Shown here: piece after piece, positions 25,278-34,553 of the stretch
How the letters are laid out: each line of letters opens with the position of its first letter
How positions within the stretch are numbered: the first letter of the stretch is position 1
Assembly: GCF_003946555.1 (NCBI RefSeq)
Contig: NZ_RHOO01000007.1
Location: forward strand, 44,956 to 108,955
Direction: 5' to 3'
DNA: 64,000 nt
DNA from: Companilactobacillus hulinensis
Lineage (GTDB): Bacteria > Bacillota > Bacilli > Lactobacillales > Lactobacillaceae
Notes under the pieces: generated by a model
What the model saw: the letters and a program-made list of their open reading frames with translations, nothing else
Told to the model about the DNA's origin: nothing
Database searches by the model: none
Translations under genes and position numbers: made by a program

Positions 25278-28043
25278 TTAATCATCACCCATTATAATAT
25301 CAATTATCAACCTAATTTCATCTGAACCTATTTTGATATTATAGTGTTTCTCTAATGGTTCGATAGCATGATGAACTAATGTAAATAAATCTTCATTTCT
25401 AGACATAAATTCACTTAGATCCGGTTGTCCATCAAGCTTTTCATTTCTGATAATTCTTTCAACCATCCCTGCTTCATGAATAATCAGCAGGATACGCTTA
25501 TTCGTAGCAAATGTCTTTCCCATCAATTTTTCCATATTTAATACTGTCTTATCAGTAAGACTAATTAATTGATTAGGATTCAAAATTGAAACACTAGAAA
25601 TCATACGTTTAATTGTAAAATTGATCAAAAGTGAATCTTTCAATTCTGAATAATCCATCTGTTTGGCTTTATTGAGAATATTTATCAATTCGTCAATATG
25701 CTCTCCTGATAATAATCCATCTAATGATAGATACGGAATACCATTGATTCCAGGATTGGCAGTTCCAACTATTGCCAGAACATCATATAGTTCAAATGGA
25801 AGTTCACTTCTTTTATTCTTCGATAGCTTATTATAATCGTATGGAATAACCTGAATATCGACATTAAATTTCTTAAGGCTATTATTTATTATCTCTTGAA
25901 TTTGTACCGCACTTCCCATGCCAGAGTGACAACATGTGATAATGGCTTTCTGCAGTTTTTCCTTAGGTAACAACAATTTACTTTCAAGTTGGTTTTCTTG
26001 CTTTACTTTTTTACCAATATCTTCCATTGTTGAGTTTCTTAAAATCATGTTACCAACGTTCAACGCCACAGGCGTAGAAACATGATCAATTATCAATATA
26101 GGTACATTTAGTTTTTCATTTATTTGGTTTCCCAACTGATTTAACGAACCCATATCAATTAACAATACTAATCCTTTATTCAAATCAACGGTATTTATAT
26201 AATCGACCAATTTTGCTTCGATATCTTTAGTAGTTGTATCAATTGGCATATCTATCGCTTGGAAAACATTATTTTTTAACATTCTATTGGCAACATTAGC
26301 CAAACTACTTGCCGTCGAATATCCATGTGCCAGAATCACAGAATGAACATATGAACTAGATATTCTTTCACTATTCTTGGCCACATACAATGTAACCATT
26401 AATAAATCTTCATCGAGAATTTCTCGTTCCATTTTATCTGATAGCAATGTCAATATTCTATTCGAAACCTGAAATGATTGTTCAAATGTTGTTTTTACAA
26501 TACTTATAATACTATTTTTATTTTTTTGCCAAATATCATTTTTTTGTAAAACAGATTGAAAATTCTTAGATCTTAATAAAGTTGCAATTGAAATAATTTG
26601 ATTACCGTCACGCTGATAACCGTAACTTTCTTCCATAAATTTAAAAACAGACTTAATTTGATAGACCAACAACTCATACTCTGAATCTTTAGAAGTATTA
26701 TATTCAGTTTGAAATAATATACTATCGAACAGCATATCGACATTTCTGCTAATTCTTTCAATGAGTTGATCCTTCTTCATTTTTTGATTCATATAATTCC
26801 AAATAAGATCAATCGTACCTTCATATATCTTTTTTAAAACATTAGTTATCTTATTTTCATGTTGTGGCAAGTCCTGCTTGTTGTAATCATAATTTACATA
26901 CTCACTAGATTCACTCTTCAAATCCATTCCCTTGACTAAACTATTGTAATAATTAACAGGAATGTTAGACATGTTAATATTTATAATTTCACTATTATTT
27001 TTCAATTTAGCATATGCATTACCACTAGAGTATTTAATCAGATTCTTTAACTTTCCAATATTTCCTTCCATGTCTGCGGAAGCTAATGTGGATATTAATT
27101 GATTGGATACCCTTAATTCATGTTTTAAAACCTTGCTTTCATTCATGAAAAAATAATCAATTAAATTTACTCTTTCATTTTGTGGCCGATCACTGAATCC
27201 AGGAATATTTACGATTACTGGAATTCTTCTGATAAATGTTGGCAAGAATGTGGAGTCCAATGTTTCCGTGGTAGCAAAAATCAATCTAACATTAGCTGTT
27301 CTCTTAATACTGTCATCACCAATAGGGGAATACTTTCCAGTATCCATGAATGAAAATAGTTTCTCTTGTCCACTTTGAGTAAGGCGATGAACTTCATCTA
27401 GAAATAATATTCCACCATCAGCATTAGCAATTAATCCTTTTGTATCTTTTTCAGCACCAGTAAAAGCTCCTTTGGTATATCCGAATAACAAACTTGATAG
27501 TAATTCAGGATTATTAAAATATTGCGCACAATTCAAGGATTGCATTTTTGCCTTGGACGAAATCAATTTTTTCTCCTGGCAGTAATCATATATCTTATGA
27601 GCCAAAAATGTTTTTCCTGAACCACTCGGACCCATCAACATAATGGGTAATCCTTTACCAGGATATAATGTGGCGGTTTTTATTTCTTCAATTTGATTTA
27701 TAAGACTTCCATCTGATCCAATAACTTTATCAAACACATCTATATTCGAATTATTTGACTTGAAATTCATATCTTTAAATATTTCATCAAAATTCATATA
27801 GTCATCTTTAACACTATTTATGTTCTCTCGTAAAACCTTTTTGGAAACATATTGCACTGGATGAGTTTGTATCTTAGCAAATTCACCAGAATCGTAGCCC
27901 TCATTTAAATATCTACTGGTAGTACTACGAGATAGTTTAAGAACATTCGCAATATTACCTGTCTCCAATAAGGTACCATCTCTACTTTTTATGGCATCCT
28001 GAGTTACCTTGTCTAAATATCTTTCAACTTGATTTTTTGACAT
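25278..28043 (-). CDS. LevR/ManR-type sigma-54 activator with PRD domains
   Basis: This 921-aa regulator has an N-terminal winged helix (about 20-70), an AAA+ sigma-54 activator domain with Walker A GPSGSGKT (138-145), GAFTGA (192-197) and Walker B LFLDE (213-217), then PRD1, an EIIA-Man-like domain with a His in ILAHGYSTASS, an EIIB-like Cys in ITCCHSGMGSA, and a C-terminal PRD2 (about 820-915). GAFTGA contacts sigma-54, so it needs RpoN, encoded elsewhere. I choose ATG 28043 with GGAGGG at the right distance. Its target is the neighbouring mannose-family operon, which has a sigma-54 promoter. Confidence 0.92.
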   Translation of the reverse strand: MSKNQVERYLDKVTQDAIKSRDGTLLETGNIANVLKLSRSTTSRYLNEGYDSGEFAKIQTHPVQYVSKKVLRENINSVKDDYMNFDEIFKDMNFKSNNSNIDVFDKVIGSDGSLINQIEEIKTATLYPGKGLPIMLMGPSGSGKTFLAHKIYDYCQEKKLISSKAKMQSLNCAQYFNNPELLSSLLFGYTKGAFTGAEKDTKGLIANADGGILFLDEVHRLTQSGQEKLFSFMDTGKYSPIGDDSIKRTANVRLIFATTETLDSTFLPTFIRRIPVIVNIPGFSDRPQNERVNLIDYFFMNESKVLKHELRVSNQLISTLASADMEGNIGKLKNLIKYSSGNAYAKLKNNSEIININMSNIPVNYYNSLVKGMDLKSESSEYVNYDYNKQDLPQHENKITNVLKKIYEGTIDLIWNYMNQKMKKDQLIERISRNVDMLFDSILFQTEYNTSKDSEYELLVYQIKSVFKFMEESYGYQRDGNQIISIATLLRSKNFQSVLQKNDIWQKNKNSIISIVKTTFEQSFQVSNRILTLLSDKMEREILDEDLLMVTLYVAKNSERISSSYVHSVILAHGYSTASSLANVANRMLKNNVFQAIDMPIDTTTKDIEAKLVDYINTVDLNKGLVLLIDMGSLNQLGNQINEKLNVPILIIDHVSTPVALNVGNMILRNSTMEDIGKKVKQENQLESKLLLPKEKLQKAIITCCHSGMGSAVQIQEIINNSLKKFNVDIQVIPYDYNKLSKNKRSELPFELYDVLAIVGTANPGINGIPYLSLDGLLSGEHIDELINILNKAKQMDYSELKDSLLINFTIKRMISSVSILNPNQLISLTDKTVLNMEKLMGKTFATNKRILLIIHEAGMVERIIRNEKLDGQPDLSEFMSRNEDLFTLVHHAIEPLEKHYNIKIGSDEIRLIIDIIMGDD

Positions 28044-28106
28044 TTGAACCCTCCTCATCATGTGTCTTTTTACAATAGGGATATTTAACTTTCACTAACT
28101 ACGACA

Positions 28107-28136
28107 AAATACTACATTGCAATCAATGTAGTATTT
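28107..28136 (-). terminator. 13-bp perfect hairpin after the deglycase-like gene
   Basis: AAATACTACATTG and its complement are separated by 4 nt. It follows the stop at 28160. The T tail is weak, so it may be a terminator or an mRNA 3'-end stabiliser. Confidence 0.55.
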
Positions 28137-28159
28137 GCCATCAGACTATAAGTTTTGAA

Positions 28160-29131
28160 TTAGTATTCTAGTTTCCACATGTAACGACGTTTTGTTAATG
28201 GGTGTTTTCTTGCTTCAGCTAATTTTTCAGCATATACACGCATTACACCTGTAATAATCATTGGATTTAAGTAATCAATAACATTTTCAGATGCAATATC
28301 TGCTAAACCATAATCCTTAGCATCAATTGTTGTAACTTTGGCATCAAAACGTTGTAAGAATGTTAATGCTCTGGCATCCAAATGACGTGTAGGTCCATCA
28401 TTCATAAACAATAGATATGGTACATTCTTTTCTGTCATTTCAAATGGGCCATGGAAATACTCACCGGAATTCAATGTTGGGGCTGCGATCCATTGCATTT
28501 CCATAAATAGGAAGCTAGCTGTTGAATATGCAACATCATAAGTTGCACCACTTGATAATACGTAGATTAAATTATCGTCTTTATATGCATCAGCAAATTG
28601 TTGAGCTGATGGTCCAACACTTTTAACAGCGTTATTGATCAATCCATCAATCTTAGATAATGCATCTTGCATTTCATCGTAATATTCATATCCTTCACTT
28701 GTTTGAAGAATTTCAACAGCTAATGCCAATACATTCTTTGTCTTTGCTGTTTTAGCAGCATAACTTTCGTGGAATCCATGAACTACTACGAACTCAGCAG
28801 CTTTTGTTAAAGGTGATCCTTCAGAGTTAGTGATCGAAATTACATGTGCTCCAGCTTTACTTGCTACTTCTGTTGCTTTAACTGATTCAGGTGTTGTACC
28901 ACCTAATGATGCAACGATAGCGATTGTTGACTTACCTAATGATGCTGGTGTGTCATAGTTGAATTCATTAGCAGTTGATAGACTTACACGTAGCTTTTTA
29001 GCAGTCTTTTCCAAAAAGTATTTTGCGGGATATAAGTCAGCCATTGATGCACCACATCCTACAAACATTACATTTTCAATATTTGGTTCCTCTTTAAAAA
29101 TCTTAGCTACAATTTCCTTTGGTGTTGCCAT
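28160..29131 (-). CDS. SIS-domain protein, FrlB/GfrF-like sugar-phosphate deglycase
   Basis: This 323-aa protein has two SIS folds, with VGCGASMADLYPAKY and SLGGTTPES as first-domain motifs and a Glu in LNSGEYFHGPFEMTE typical of FrlB. FrlB/GfrF enzymes split fructoselysine 6-phosphate or glucoselysine 6-phosphate. The layout (mannose-family EIIABCD, SIS protein and a LevR-type regulator) matches the Salmonella gfr operon. An Amadori-product substrate is therefore a reasonable inference, though an aminosugar-phosphate isomerase is the alternative. I choose ATG 29131, 8 nt after GGAGG. It is the last gene of the operon. Confidence 0.82.
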   Translation of the reverse strand: MATPKEIVAKIFKEEPNIENVMFVGCGASMADLYPAKYFLEKTAKKLRVSLSTANEFNYDTPASLGKSTIAIVASLGGTTPESVKATEVASKAGAHVISITNSEGSPLTKAAEFVVVHGFHESYAAKTAKTKNVLALAVEILQTSEGYEYYDEMQDALSKIDGLINNAVKSVGPSAQQFADAYKDDNLIYVLSSGATYDVAYSTASFLFMEMQWIAAPTLNSGEYFHGPFEMTEKNVPYLLFMNDGPTRHLDARALTFLQRFDAKVTTIDAKDYGLADIASENVIDYLNPMIITGVMRVYAEKLAEARKHPLTKRRYMWKLEY

Positions 29132-29248
29132 AATAAAATCCTCCAATTAATTTAATTAATATATTTGTTTGATTTTTTCTGATAACAATTAGATCCTCTA
29201 GCTTGAATCAAACATAAACTCTCCCATAATCAATCACCCTCATTATTT

Positions 29249-30079
29249 TTAAGCTTTTAGAATCCCGAGTACGCTGGCCAAAATACCACCGACGATACAA
29301 ATTGCTAGAATCCATCCAGTTTTAACTTTCTTTTCAATTAACCAATACATAAACATTGTCATTATCACCGGAATCAATTTTGGAAGAATGTCATCTAATG
29401 TTGACTGAAGTTTGAATGTTCCTCCCATATGAATCGGTGTCGTTAATGTAATCATGCTTGCTACCATTGAACCAATTACAATAAGACCAACTATTCCGGC
29501 AATATACATAACTCTGTCCATTGCACCTTCGGAGTTCAATTTTGAAAGGAATTGATTACCCGCTGTGTAGCCCCATTTAGCACCATACCAAGTTACTAAA
29601 TATGCAGGAATGAACGAAATCAGTAGTGCCAAAACTGGTCCAAGAATATTACCCTGTCTAGCAAAATTAATACCTAGACCGAATGCCAAAACTTTAATGG
29701 TTCCTTGAAAGAAGGAATCACCAATACCTGATAGCGGACCCATCAAACTGGATTTAACAGCACTGATTGATTCTGGATCAAAATTATCTGGATCCTTTGC
29801 ATACTGCTCTTCCATTGATGAAGACAGCCCTAATACAAACGCAGAGGTTTGTGGCGTACAGTTATAAAACGATAAATGCCTCTTATATGCTTCCTTTTTC
29901 TTATCTATGTCTTTTGGATCCTTATAAATACGATCCAATGTTGGTGCAATTCCATATAGAAATCCCAAATTCATTTGACGTTCATAATTCCATGAACCTT
30001 GAATTGCCCAAGAACGCCAGAAGAATTGCCAATATTTTTTATTTAGTTTTTTCTTATCTGATTTAATTTCAGTATCCAT
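29249..30079 (-). CDS. PTS EIID, mannose/fructose/sorbose family
   Basis: This 276-aa membrane subunit has the N-terminal hallmark FFWRSWAIQGSWNYERQMNLGF and the SLMGPLSGIGDSFFQG stretch, with helices in the second half. EIID pairs with EIIC to form the mannose-family channel. It is fourth in the operon, between EIIC and the SIS protein. Confidence 0.93.
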   Translation of the reverse strand: MDTEIKSDKKKLNKKYWQFFWRSWAIQGSWNYERQMNLGFLYGIAPTLDRIYKDPKDIDKKKEAYKRHLSFYNCTPQTSAFVLGLSSSMEEQYAKDPDNFDPESISAVKSSLMGPLSGIGDSFFQGTIKVLAFGLGINFARQGNILGPVLALLISFIPAYLVTWYGAKWGYTAGNQFLSKLNSEGAMDRVMYIAGIVGLIVIGSMVASMITLTTPIHMGGTFKLQSTLDDILPKLIPVIMTMFMYWLIEKKVKTGWILAICIVGGILASVLGILKA

Positions 30080-30104
30080 AAATCTATACCTTCCTTCTCT
30101 GACG

Positions 30105-30884
30105 TTATAGTGAATCTAATGAATCATCATCTTGTTTTTGTTCTTTACCATTGTTATTTATTTGATCCAATATGATGGCTGCCAATACTGCAAAGAAGGC
30201 AATTCCTGTAACACTTATTCCACCATATGCTGTGATTAAAAACCCTATAAAGAAGAACGGCGCCATCTTTTTTGTCATCATTGTTGAAAGCAATAATGCA
30301 AATCCATATGCTGGTAAAACAGCACTTGCTACTGTTAATCCATTTGTTAACCAAGTAGGAATTACATTAACTACTTGTTTTACTAAATTAGTTCCGAAAT
30401 AAATTGCTACGAATATTGGAATGAAATAGCCTAAAGCATATAGAACCATTCCCCATATAATATGAAGATTCGTCGCCTTTTTGAATTTACCCTCATCAAT
30501 GAATTTTTCTGCCATGACATTGAATGAAGACATCCCCATACGAATAACGATTCCTAATAATTGACCTAACACAGCAATAGGTATCGCAATTGTCAATGCT
30601 GTTTCAGGTGAGGCACCAGATAGAATCGAAAATGCCGACGCAATGATTGAACCCATTGCCATATCTGGTGGTGCAGCAGCACCAACGTTAACCAATCCTA
30701 ATGAAATAAGTTCTAGGGTTGCACCCACCATGAGTCCTTTAGTTACATCCCCCAGGGCCAATCCAACTAGCGTACTTGCAATAAGAGGTTGCTCAACGTT
30801 CAAACGTCCGAAAAATCTTGAATCAAGGATAACGATGATACCGATAATTCCTAAAATAAGAGCTTGCCAGAACATTTGGATCAC
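30105..30884 (-). CDS. PTS EIIC, mannose/fructose/sorbose family
   Basis: This 259-aa membrane protein has seven or more helices. VEQPLIASTLVGLALGD and GAAAPPDMAMGSIIASAF are the family's typical stretches. It works with the EIID encoded next. The Lys/Asp-rich C-terminus is cytoplasmic. Confidence 0.93.
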   Translation of the reverse strand: MIQMFWQALILGIIGIIVILDSRFFGRLNVEQPLIASTLVGLALGDVTKGLMVGATLELISLGLVNVGAAAPPDMAMGSIIASAFSILSGASPETALTIAIPIAVLGQLLGIVIRMGMSSFNVMAEKFIDEGKFKKATNLHIIWGMVLYALGYFIPIFVAIYFGTNLVKQVVNVIPTWLTNGLTVASAVLPAYGFALLLSTMMTKKMAPFFFIGFLITAYGGISVTGIAFFAVLAAIILDQINNNGKEQKQDDDSLDSL

Positions 30885-30888
30885 TTCC

Positions 30889-31359
30889 TTATAGTTTGTT
30901 GTTTAATTCTTCTCTATTGGTCGTTGGAATCTGTTGCATATATAATTTAATTCCTAATGCACTCAAGTCCTTTGAATCTTGAATTTCCTGTTGATCCATC
31001 GAAATGGTATTACTGAACCTTTCTGAATATTCCTTTGCCGGAATACCACCGTAATTGATTTCCTTTAAGTCTTTATATGCTTTAGCAAATGCCAAAGTGG
31101 ATGAAGTATTTCCAAAAATCAGCATGACCTTTTCAGGCAATTTTTTGATTTTATCAATATTTTCAATTGCCGTATCAACTGAAAAAATGTTCAATTTAAC
31201 TCCCGTTGGTTTAGATAAACTCAATGACATTTTCTTAAATTCATCATTTGCGGATGTATCATCAATGACAATAATCCGCTCAATTCCTTCTGACTTAGTC
31301 CATGAAAAAATTACTTGTCCATGTAATAATCTGTGGTCGATCCTACAAAATTTGATCAT
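30889..31359 (-). CDS. PTS EIIB, mannose family
   Basis: This 156-aa carrier has the phosphorylated His in RLLHGQV (H13). The motif before it reads RIDHR, where family members usually have RIDDR. It starts within the EIIA gene end (17-bp overlap), with AAGGATG as its ribosome site. It moves phosphate from EIIA to the sugar. Confidence 0.92.
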   Translation of the reverse strand: MIKFCRIDHRLLHGQVIFSWTKSEGIERIIVIDDTSANDEFKKMSLSLSKPTGVKLNIFSVDTAIENIDKIKKLPEKVMLIFGNTSSTLAFAKAYKDLKEINYGGIPAKEYSERFSNTISMDQQEIQDSKDLSALGIKLYMQQIPTTNREELNNKL

Positions 31360-31771
31360 CTGTATTCATCCTTTCTTTTAAAACAAGTTTGTTTACATCG
31401 ATTAATGCTTTCTGACTATCGTTAATAATATTTTCAAGTTGATCATCAGAAATACTTTCATTCGACTGCTGCCAAATTTGTAACTGCATTGCTAAAGGAA
31501 GATTCATTCCCGTAATTACATATAGATTTGAATGATTCTTTAGCAATTGCATCATTTCGTTATTTACACTCCCTCCCAAAAGATCAGTCAAAATAATAAT
31601 CTGTTCTTTTGAATTTTCGCTTACAAACTTTTTAACTTTCTCAATTGACGAAGTGTCATTATTTATATAAGCCGCAAAGGCCATTACTTCCTTATTGTCG
31701 CCAACAATCATGCTTAAAGTTTGTTTCATGCCCACTGCCATATTGCTATGACTTATCAATATTATCTTCAT
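31343..31771 (-). CDS. PTS EIIA, mannose family
   Basis: This 142-aa protein has its active His in LISHSNMAVGM (H8). Domain length and the LTDLLGGS loop fit the mannose-type EIIA. It is the first gene of the sigma-54-controlled operon, and its start lies 36 nt after the -12 element. The domain also resembles the EIIA-like module of the neighbouring LevR-type activator. Confidence 0.92.
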   Translation of the reverse strand: MKIILISHSNMAVGMKQTLSMIVGDNKEVMAFAAYINNDTSSIEKVKKFVSENSKEQIIILTDLLGGSVNNEMMQLLKNHSNLYVITGMNLPLAMQLQIWQQSNESISDDQLENIINDSQKALIDVNKLVLKERMNTDDQIL

Positions 31772-31806
31772 ACAACCACTTCCTATTTATCCGTTCACCA
31801 TACTAT

Positions 31807-31824
31807 AAGCAAGGACCGTGCCAA
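31807..31824 (-). promoter_or_regulatory. Sigma-54 (-24/-12) promoter of the mannose-family PTS operon
   Basis: The minus strand reads TTGGCACGGTCCTTGCTT, with TGGCAC at -24 and TTGC at -12, as in the consensus TTGGCACNNNNNTTGCT. It lies 36 bp before the EIIA start and fits the GAFTGA-bearing activator next door. Confidence 0.93.
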
Positions 31825-31864
31825 CTTGTCTAAAAGCCCAGTAGCATAGGATTATGACACATAA

Positions 31865-31917
31865 CGCACACATTGCACACCTCATATCAAAAAAGTGATG
31901 CACACTTCCAATGCACA
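31865..31917. promoter_or_regulatory. Probable upstream activator sites for the LevR-type protein
   Basis: Four copies of a TGCACA-like hexamer lie at 31865 (CGCACAC), 31874, 31899 (both TGCACAC) and 31912 (TGCACAT), about 40-95 bp upstream of the -24 element. This is where enhancer-binding proteins of this class act. Confidence 0.6.
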
Positions 31918-31937
31918 TATGTATTATTTTAATATAC

Positions 31938-31965
31938 AAAAAAAAGACAGCCATGCGGCTGTCTC
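31938..31965 (-). terminator. Terminator of second alpha-mannosidase gene
   Basis: The stem AGACAGCC/GGCTGTCT is followed on the minus strand by a long T run. Confidence 0.88.
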
Positions 31966-31982
31966 AAAACATTTCATAACTA

Positions 31983-34553
31983 TTAAAATTTAACTTTAAT
32001 AGTCATTACTCCCATTGGATCAATAGACAAGTTTCTATCAACAGATTCTTCGATTGCATTAACTCTGACATAATCACCATTGAATATAGCGGAATCCAAC
32101 GTCATAACTGTCGAACTAACATTTTCAAATCTAATAATATACGAGTCTTTGTCAGTATAAGATGGATAAATTGCACTTACCAATAAATCATCTGGTAAAT
32201 CAATTACAGATTTATCTTTAATAGAAACTTTATCAAAACTTGGTCTTTGTATCTTATTATCTAATCTACTATCAAACAAATTCAAATCCTGTATTTGATA
32301 ATTAGGACAAGCAAGTCCATTTGAGTTACCCGCTTGAGCTAACTTGTTAAAATCTAAACTGTTATGGAATTCTACTTTGAATTCAGATGATACATCACCT
32401 AATAATTCAGCGTCTGGAGTTTGCATCATAATATGTCCACGCTTAGTAGTATCTCCTGATGCTCTACCGGGCCTATATACCAAATTAGGCTTCCCAAGTT
32501 CATTAGTTGAAGATAACAGCGTCAACCAAACAACATCGTCAGTATGTTGATATTCTGTAAAGCTATTGGAACTCACAGAAACATTATATGAGTTATTACT
32601 TAGAGTTACGTTGTTATCAAGCGGATAAATATCCACAGGTTTTTCAACCCAATTGGATTCATCTTCAAAACAACTTTGTCTTTCAATATAACCAAATGGT
32701 ACTGATGCAATATGCTTATTAGTGTGAATCCCTGTCTTAAATCCAATACGCACTCTGTGATCCAATACAGTATTTTTAAAATCAAAATTGCATCTCATTT
32801 TGGCATCATCAGATAACAGTAATATCGTCAACTTATAAGAAGTTTTTTTAGTTTTGCCAGAATATCGTTTCTGAATATCTGAGACTGGTAATTCCTCATT
32901 ACCAGTTAAAATCATTCTAGAAAACTCGGAATGACGTTCTACAACGCAACTATTAAACTCTAGCATTGTTGTACGTCCATCTTTCAAAGGAGAATAATCA
33001 TAAGTATCTCCATCGTTGGGTGTATCTTCAATTAAAACTGTGTTGGTTAAATTCGTGTCACCAAATTGCACATTCAATTTACCATCATCAAATGATAGCT
33101 TCAGTTTAGAATTACTAATTGAATTATCAGAACTCTTAATATTTTCTTCCAGAGATTCATCGTCGTATTGAAATACTTTGAAACCTAGTGATGGCAACTG
33201 GATTTTTACCAAAATATCTGAAGTATAATATCCCGCTTCTTGTCCATAATGATCTCCAGTTTCATCTTGCATCAAGACATTTTCCCTAGGTTGTGTATAT
33301 TTCTGTGATAATACATCAGAATTGAAACCTATTAATTTGGGATTATTATGTGCTGTTATCAAATTCAAAATCTTGTAGCCATTAAATTTGTGGGCCTCGG
33401 TGTTAAACACCAATACTTCTTTATTTGATAATCCAATTTTCTTAGAAATCATATTCTCGATGATGTTAATAATATCATCACTAATTTCAATTCCTTCTTT
33501 TAGACGTTGAATTATATCTCTTTCAACGGGATCAGTGACACTTCCTGCCATACTGTCATGAGCTTGACTCTTTAGTAACTTTTCCCATGCTCTGATTAGT
33601 AATTGCTGGCTAACATCTACATCAGTGGCCTTTGCAATAACCATCATTGGTTCAACTTGCTTAATCAAAAGGTTCTCTAGCTTCTTGGCAGTATATTTTA
33701 TATTCATTCGGCTAGAACTACACGTTCTGTGGACTCTAGCTAACACTGGGTCAATGAACTCACCGACATAGTCAGTTAAATCATTATTCCTTTCGACTGT
33801 ATTAATAAAATCCTGATAAGTTGAAATTTCATAGTCATACTTACCCATTTTATTAATATTATCTACCTTATGTTCAAAGTTCTTAATAACGTCCAACTGA
33901 TCATTTCCAGATGGAATCAAAATATTATTACTCTTTTCGATTTTAGAAATGAAATCAACAGCAGAATCCAACCGTTTATCTACATAATCATGTGTATCAT
34001 CTAGGAACATCCCTGTCCCATATCCTTGCGGCATATTAATGGCGGTAACAGAATTCTTCTTACCTAACGATTTCCAATTGAAATATAATGATCCAACTTT
34101 TTTTGGATTGATACCACGCCAAAATACAAAGTTTGATAATCCTAATTCATTCAATACTACCGGCATTTGAGAATTAAATCCGAAAGTATCAGGTAAATAG
34201 CCTACTTTCATATATTTACCATACTTTTGAGAATTGAATATTCCCAACATTCCATTACGAATCAATGATTCACCCTGAATATGAAGTGCATCTGGTTGTG
34301 TATACCATGGTCCAATCAACAATTGATCATTTTTGACTAGCTTTTTGACCCTATCTTCCATTTCTGGACGTATTGAAATATAGTCATCCAGAATAGATAT
34401 CTGACCATCTAGAGTGAAACTCATTTTGGGATAATTCTCCAACTCAACAATTGCATCAGTAAATAATTTATCACTCAAGGCAATTGAATCTTCTGATGAA
34501 AAATACCATTCTCTGTCCCAATGTGTGTGATTAACAATTGTTACGTGTTTCAT
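31983..34553 (-). CDS. mngB: GH38 alpha-mannosidase, MngB-like (second copy)
   Basis: This enzyme of about 856 aa is a diverged paralogue of the protein at 18.7-21.3 kb. It keeps the zinc-site NHTHWDREW, the nucleophile motif YLPDTFGFN and QAHDSMAGS. I choose the ATG at 34553, whose A is the last base of the EIIC stop (TAATG), so it is translationally coupled. It is the last gene of the second fructose-type PTS cassette and would split the phospho-mannoside imported by it. Differences from the first copy suggest another aglycone. Confidence 0.87.
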   Translation of the reverse strand: MKHVTIVNHTHWDREWYFSSEDSIALSDKLFTDAIVELENYPKMSFTLDGQISILDDYISIRPEMEDRVKKLVKNDQLLIGPWYTQPDALHIQGESLIRNGMLGIFNSQKYGKYMKVGYLPDTFGFNSQMPVVLNELGLSNFVFWRGINPKKVGSLYFNWKSLGKKNSVTAINMPQGYGTGMFLDDTHDYVDKRLDSAVDFISKIEKSNNILIPSGNDQLDVIKNFEHKVDNINKMGKYDYEISTYQDFINTVERNNDLTDYVGEFIDPVLARVHRTCSSSRMNIKYTAKKLENLLIKQVEPMMVIAKATDVDVSQQLLIRAWEKLLKSQAHDSMAGSVTDPVERDIIQRLKEGIEISDDIINIIENMISKKIGLSNKEVLVFNTEAHKFNGYKILNLITAHNNPKLIGFNSDVLSQKYTQPRENVLMQDETGDHYGQEAGYYTSDILVKIQLPSLGFKVFQYDDESLEENIKSSDNSISNSKLKLSFDDGKLNVQFGDTNLTNTVLIEDTPNDGDTYDYSPLKDGRTTMLEFNSCVVERHSEFSRMILTGNEELPVSDIQKRYSGKTKKTSYKLTILLLSDDAKMRCNFDFKNTVLDHRVRIGFKTGIHTNKHIASVPFGYIERQSCFEDESNWVEKPVDIYPLDNNVTLSNNSYNVSVSSNSFTEYQHTDDVVWLTLLSSTNELGKPNLVYRPGRASGDTTKRGHIMMQTPDAELLGDVSSEFKVEFHNSLDFNKLAQAGNSNGLACPNYQIQDLNLFDSRLDNKIQRPSFDKVSIKDKSVIDLPDDLLVSAIYPSYTDKDSYIIRFENVSSTVMTLDSAIFNGDYVRVNAIEESVDRNLSIDPMGVMTIKVKF

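Noticed and set aside
31343..31359. Programmed frameshift fusing EIIA and EIIB
   Set aside because: There is a good ribosome site for EIIB and no slippery run with a following hairpin; simple overlap is usual.
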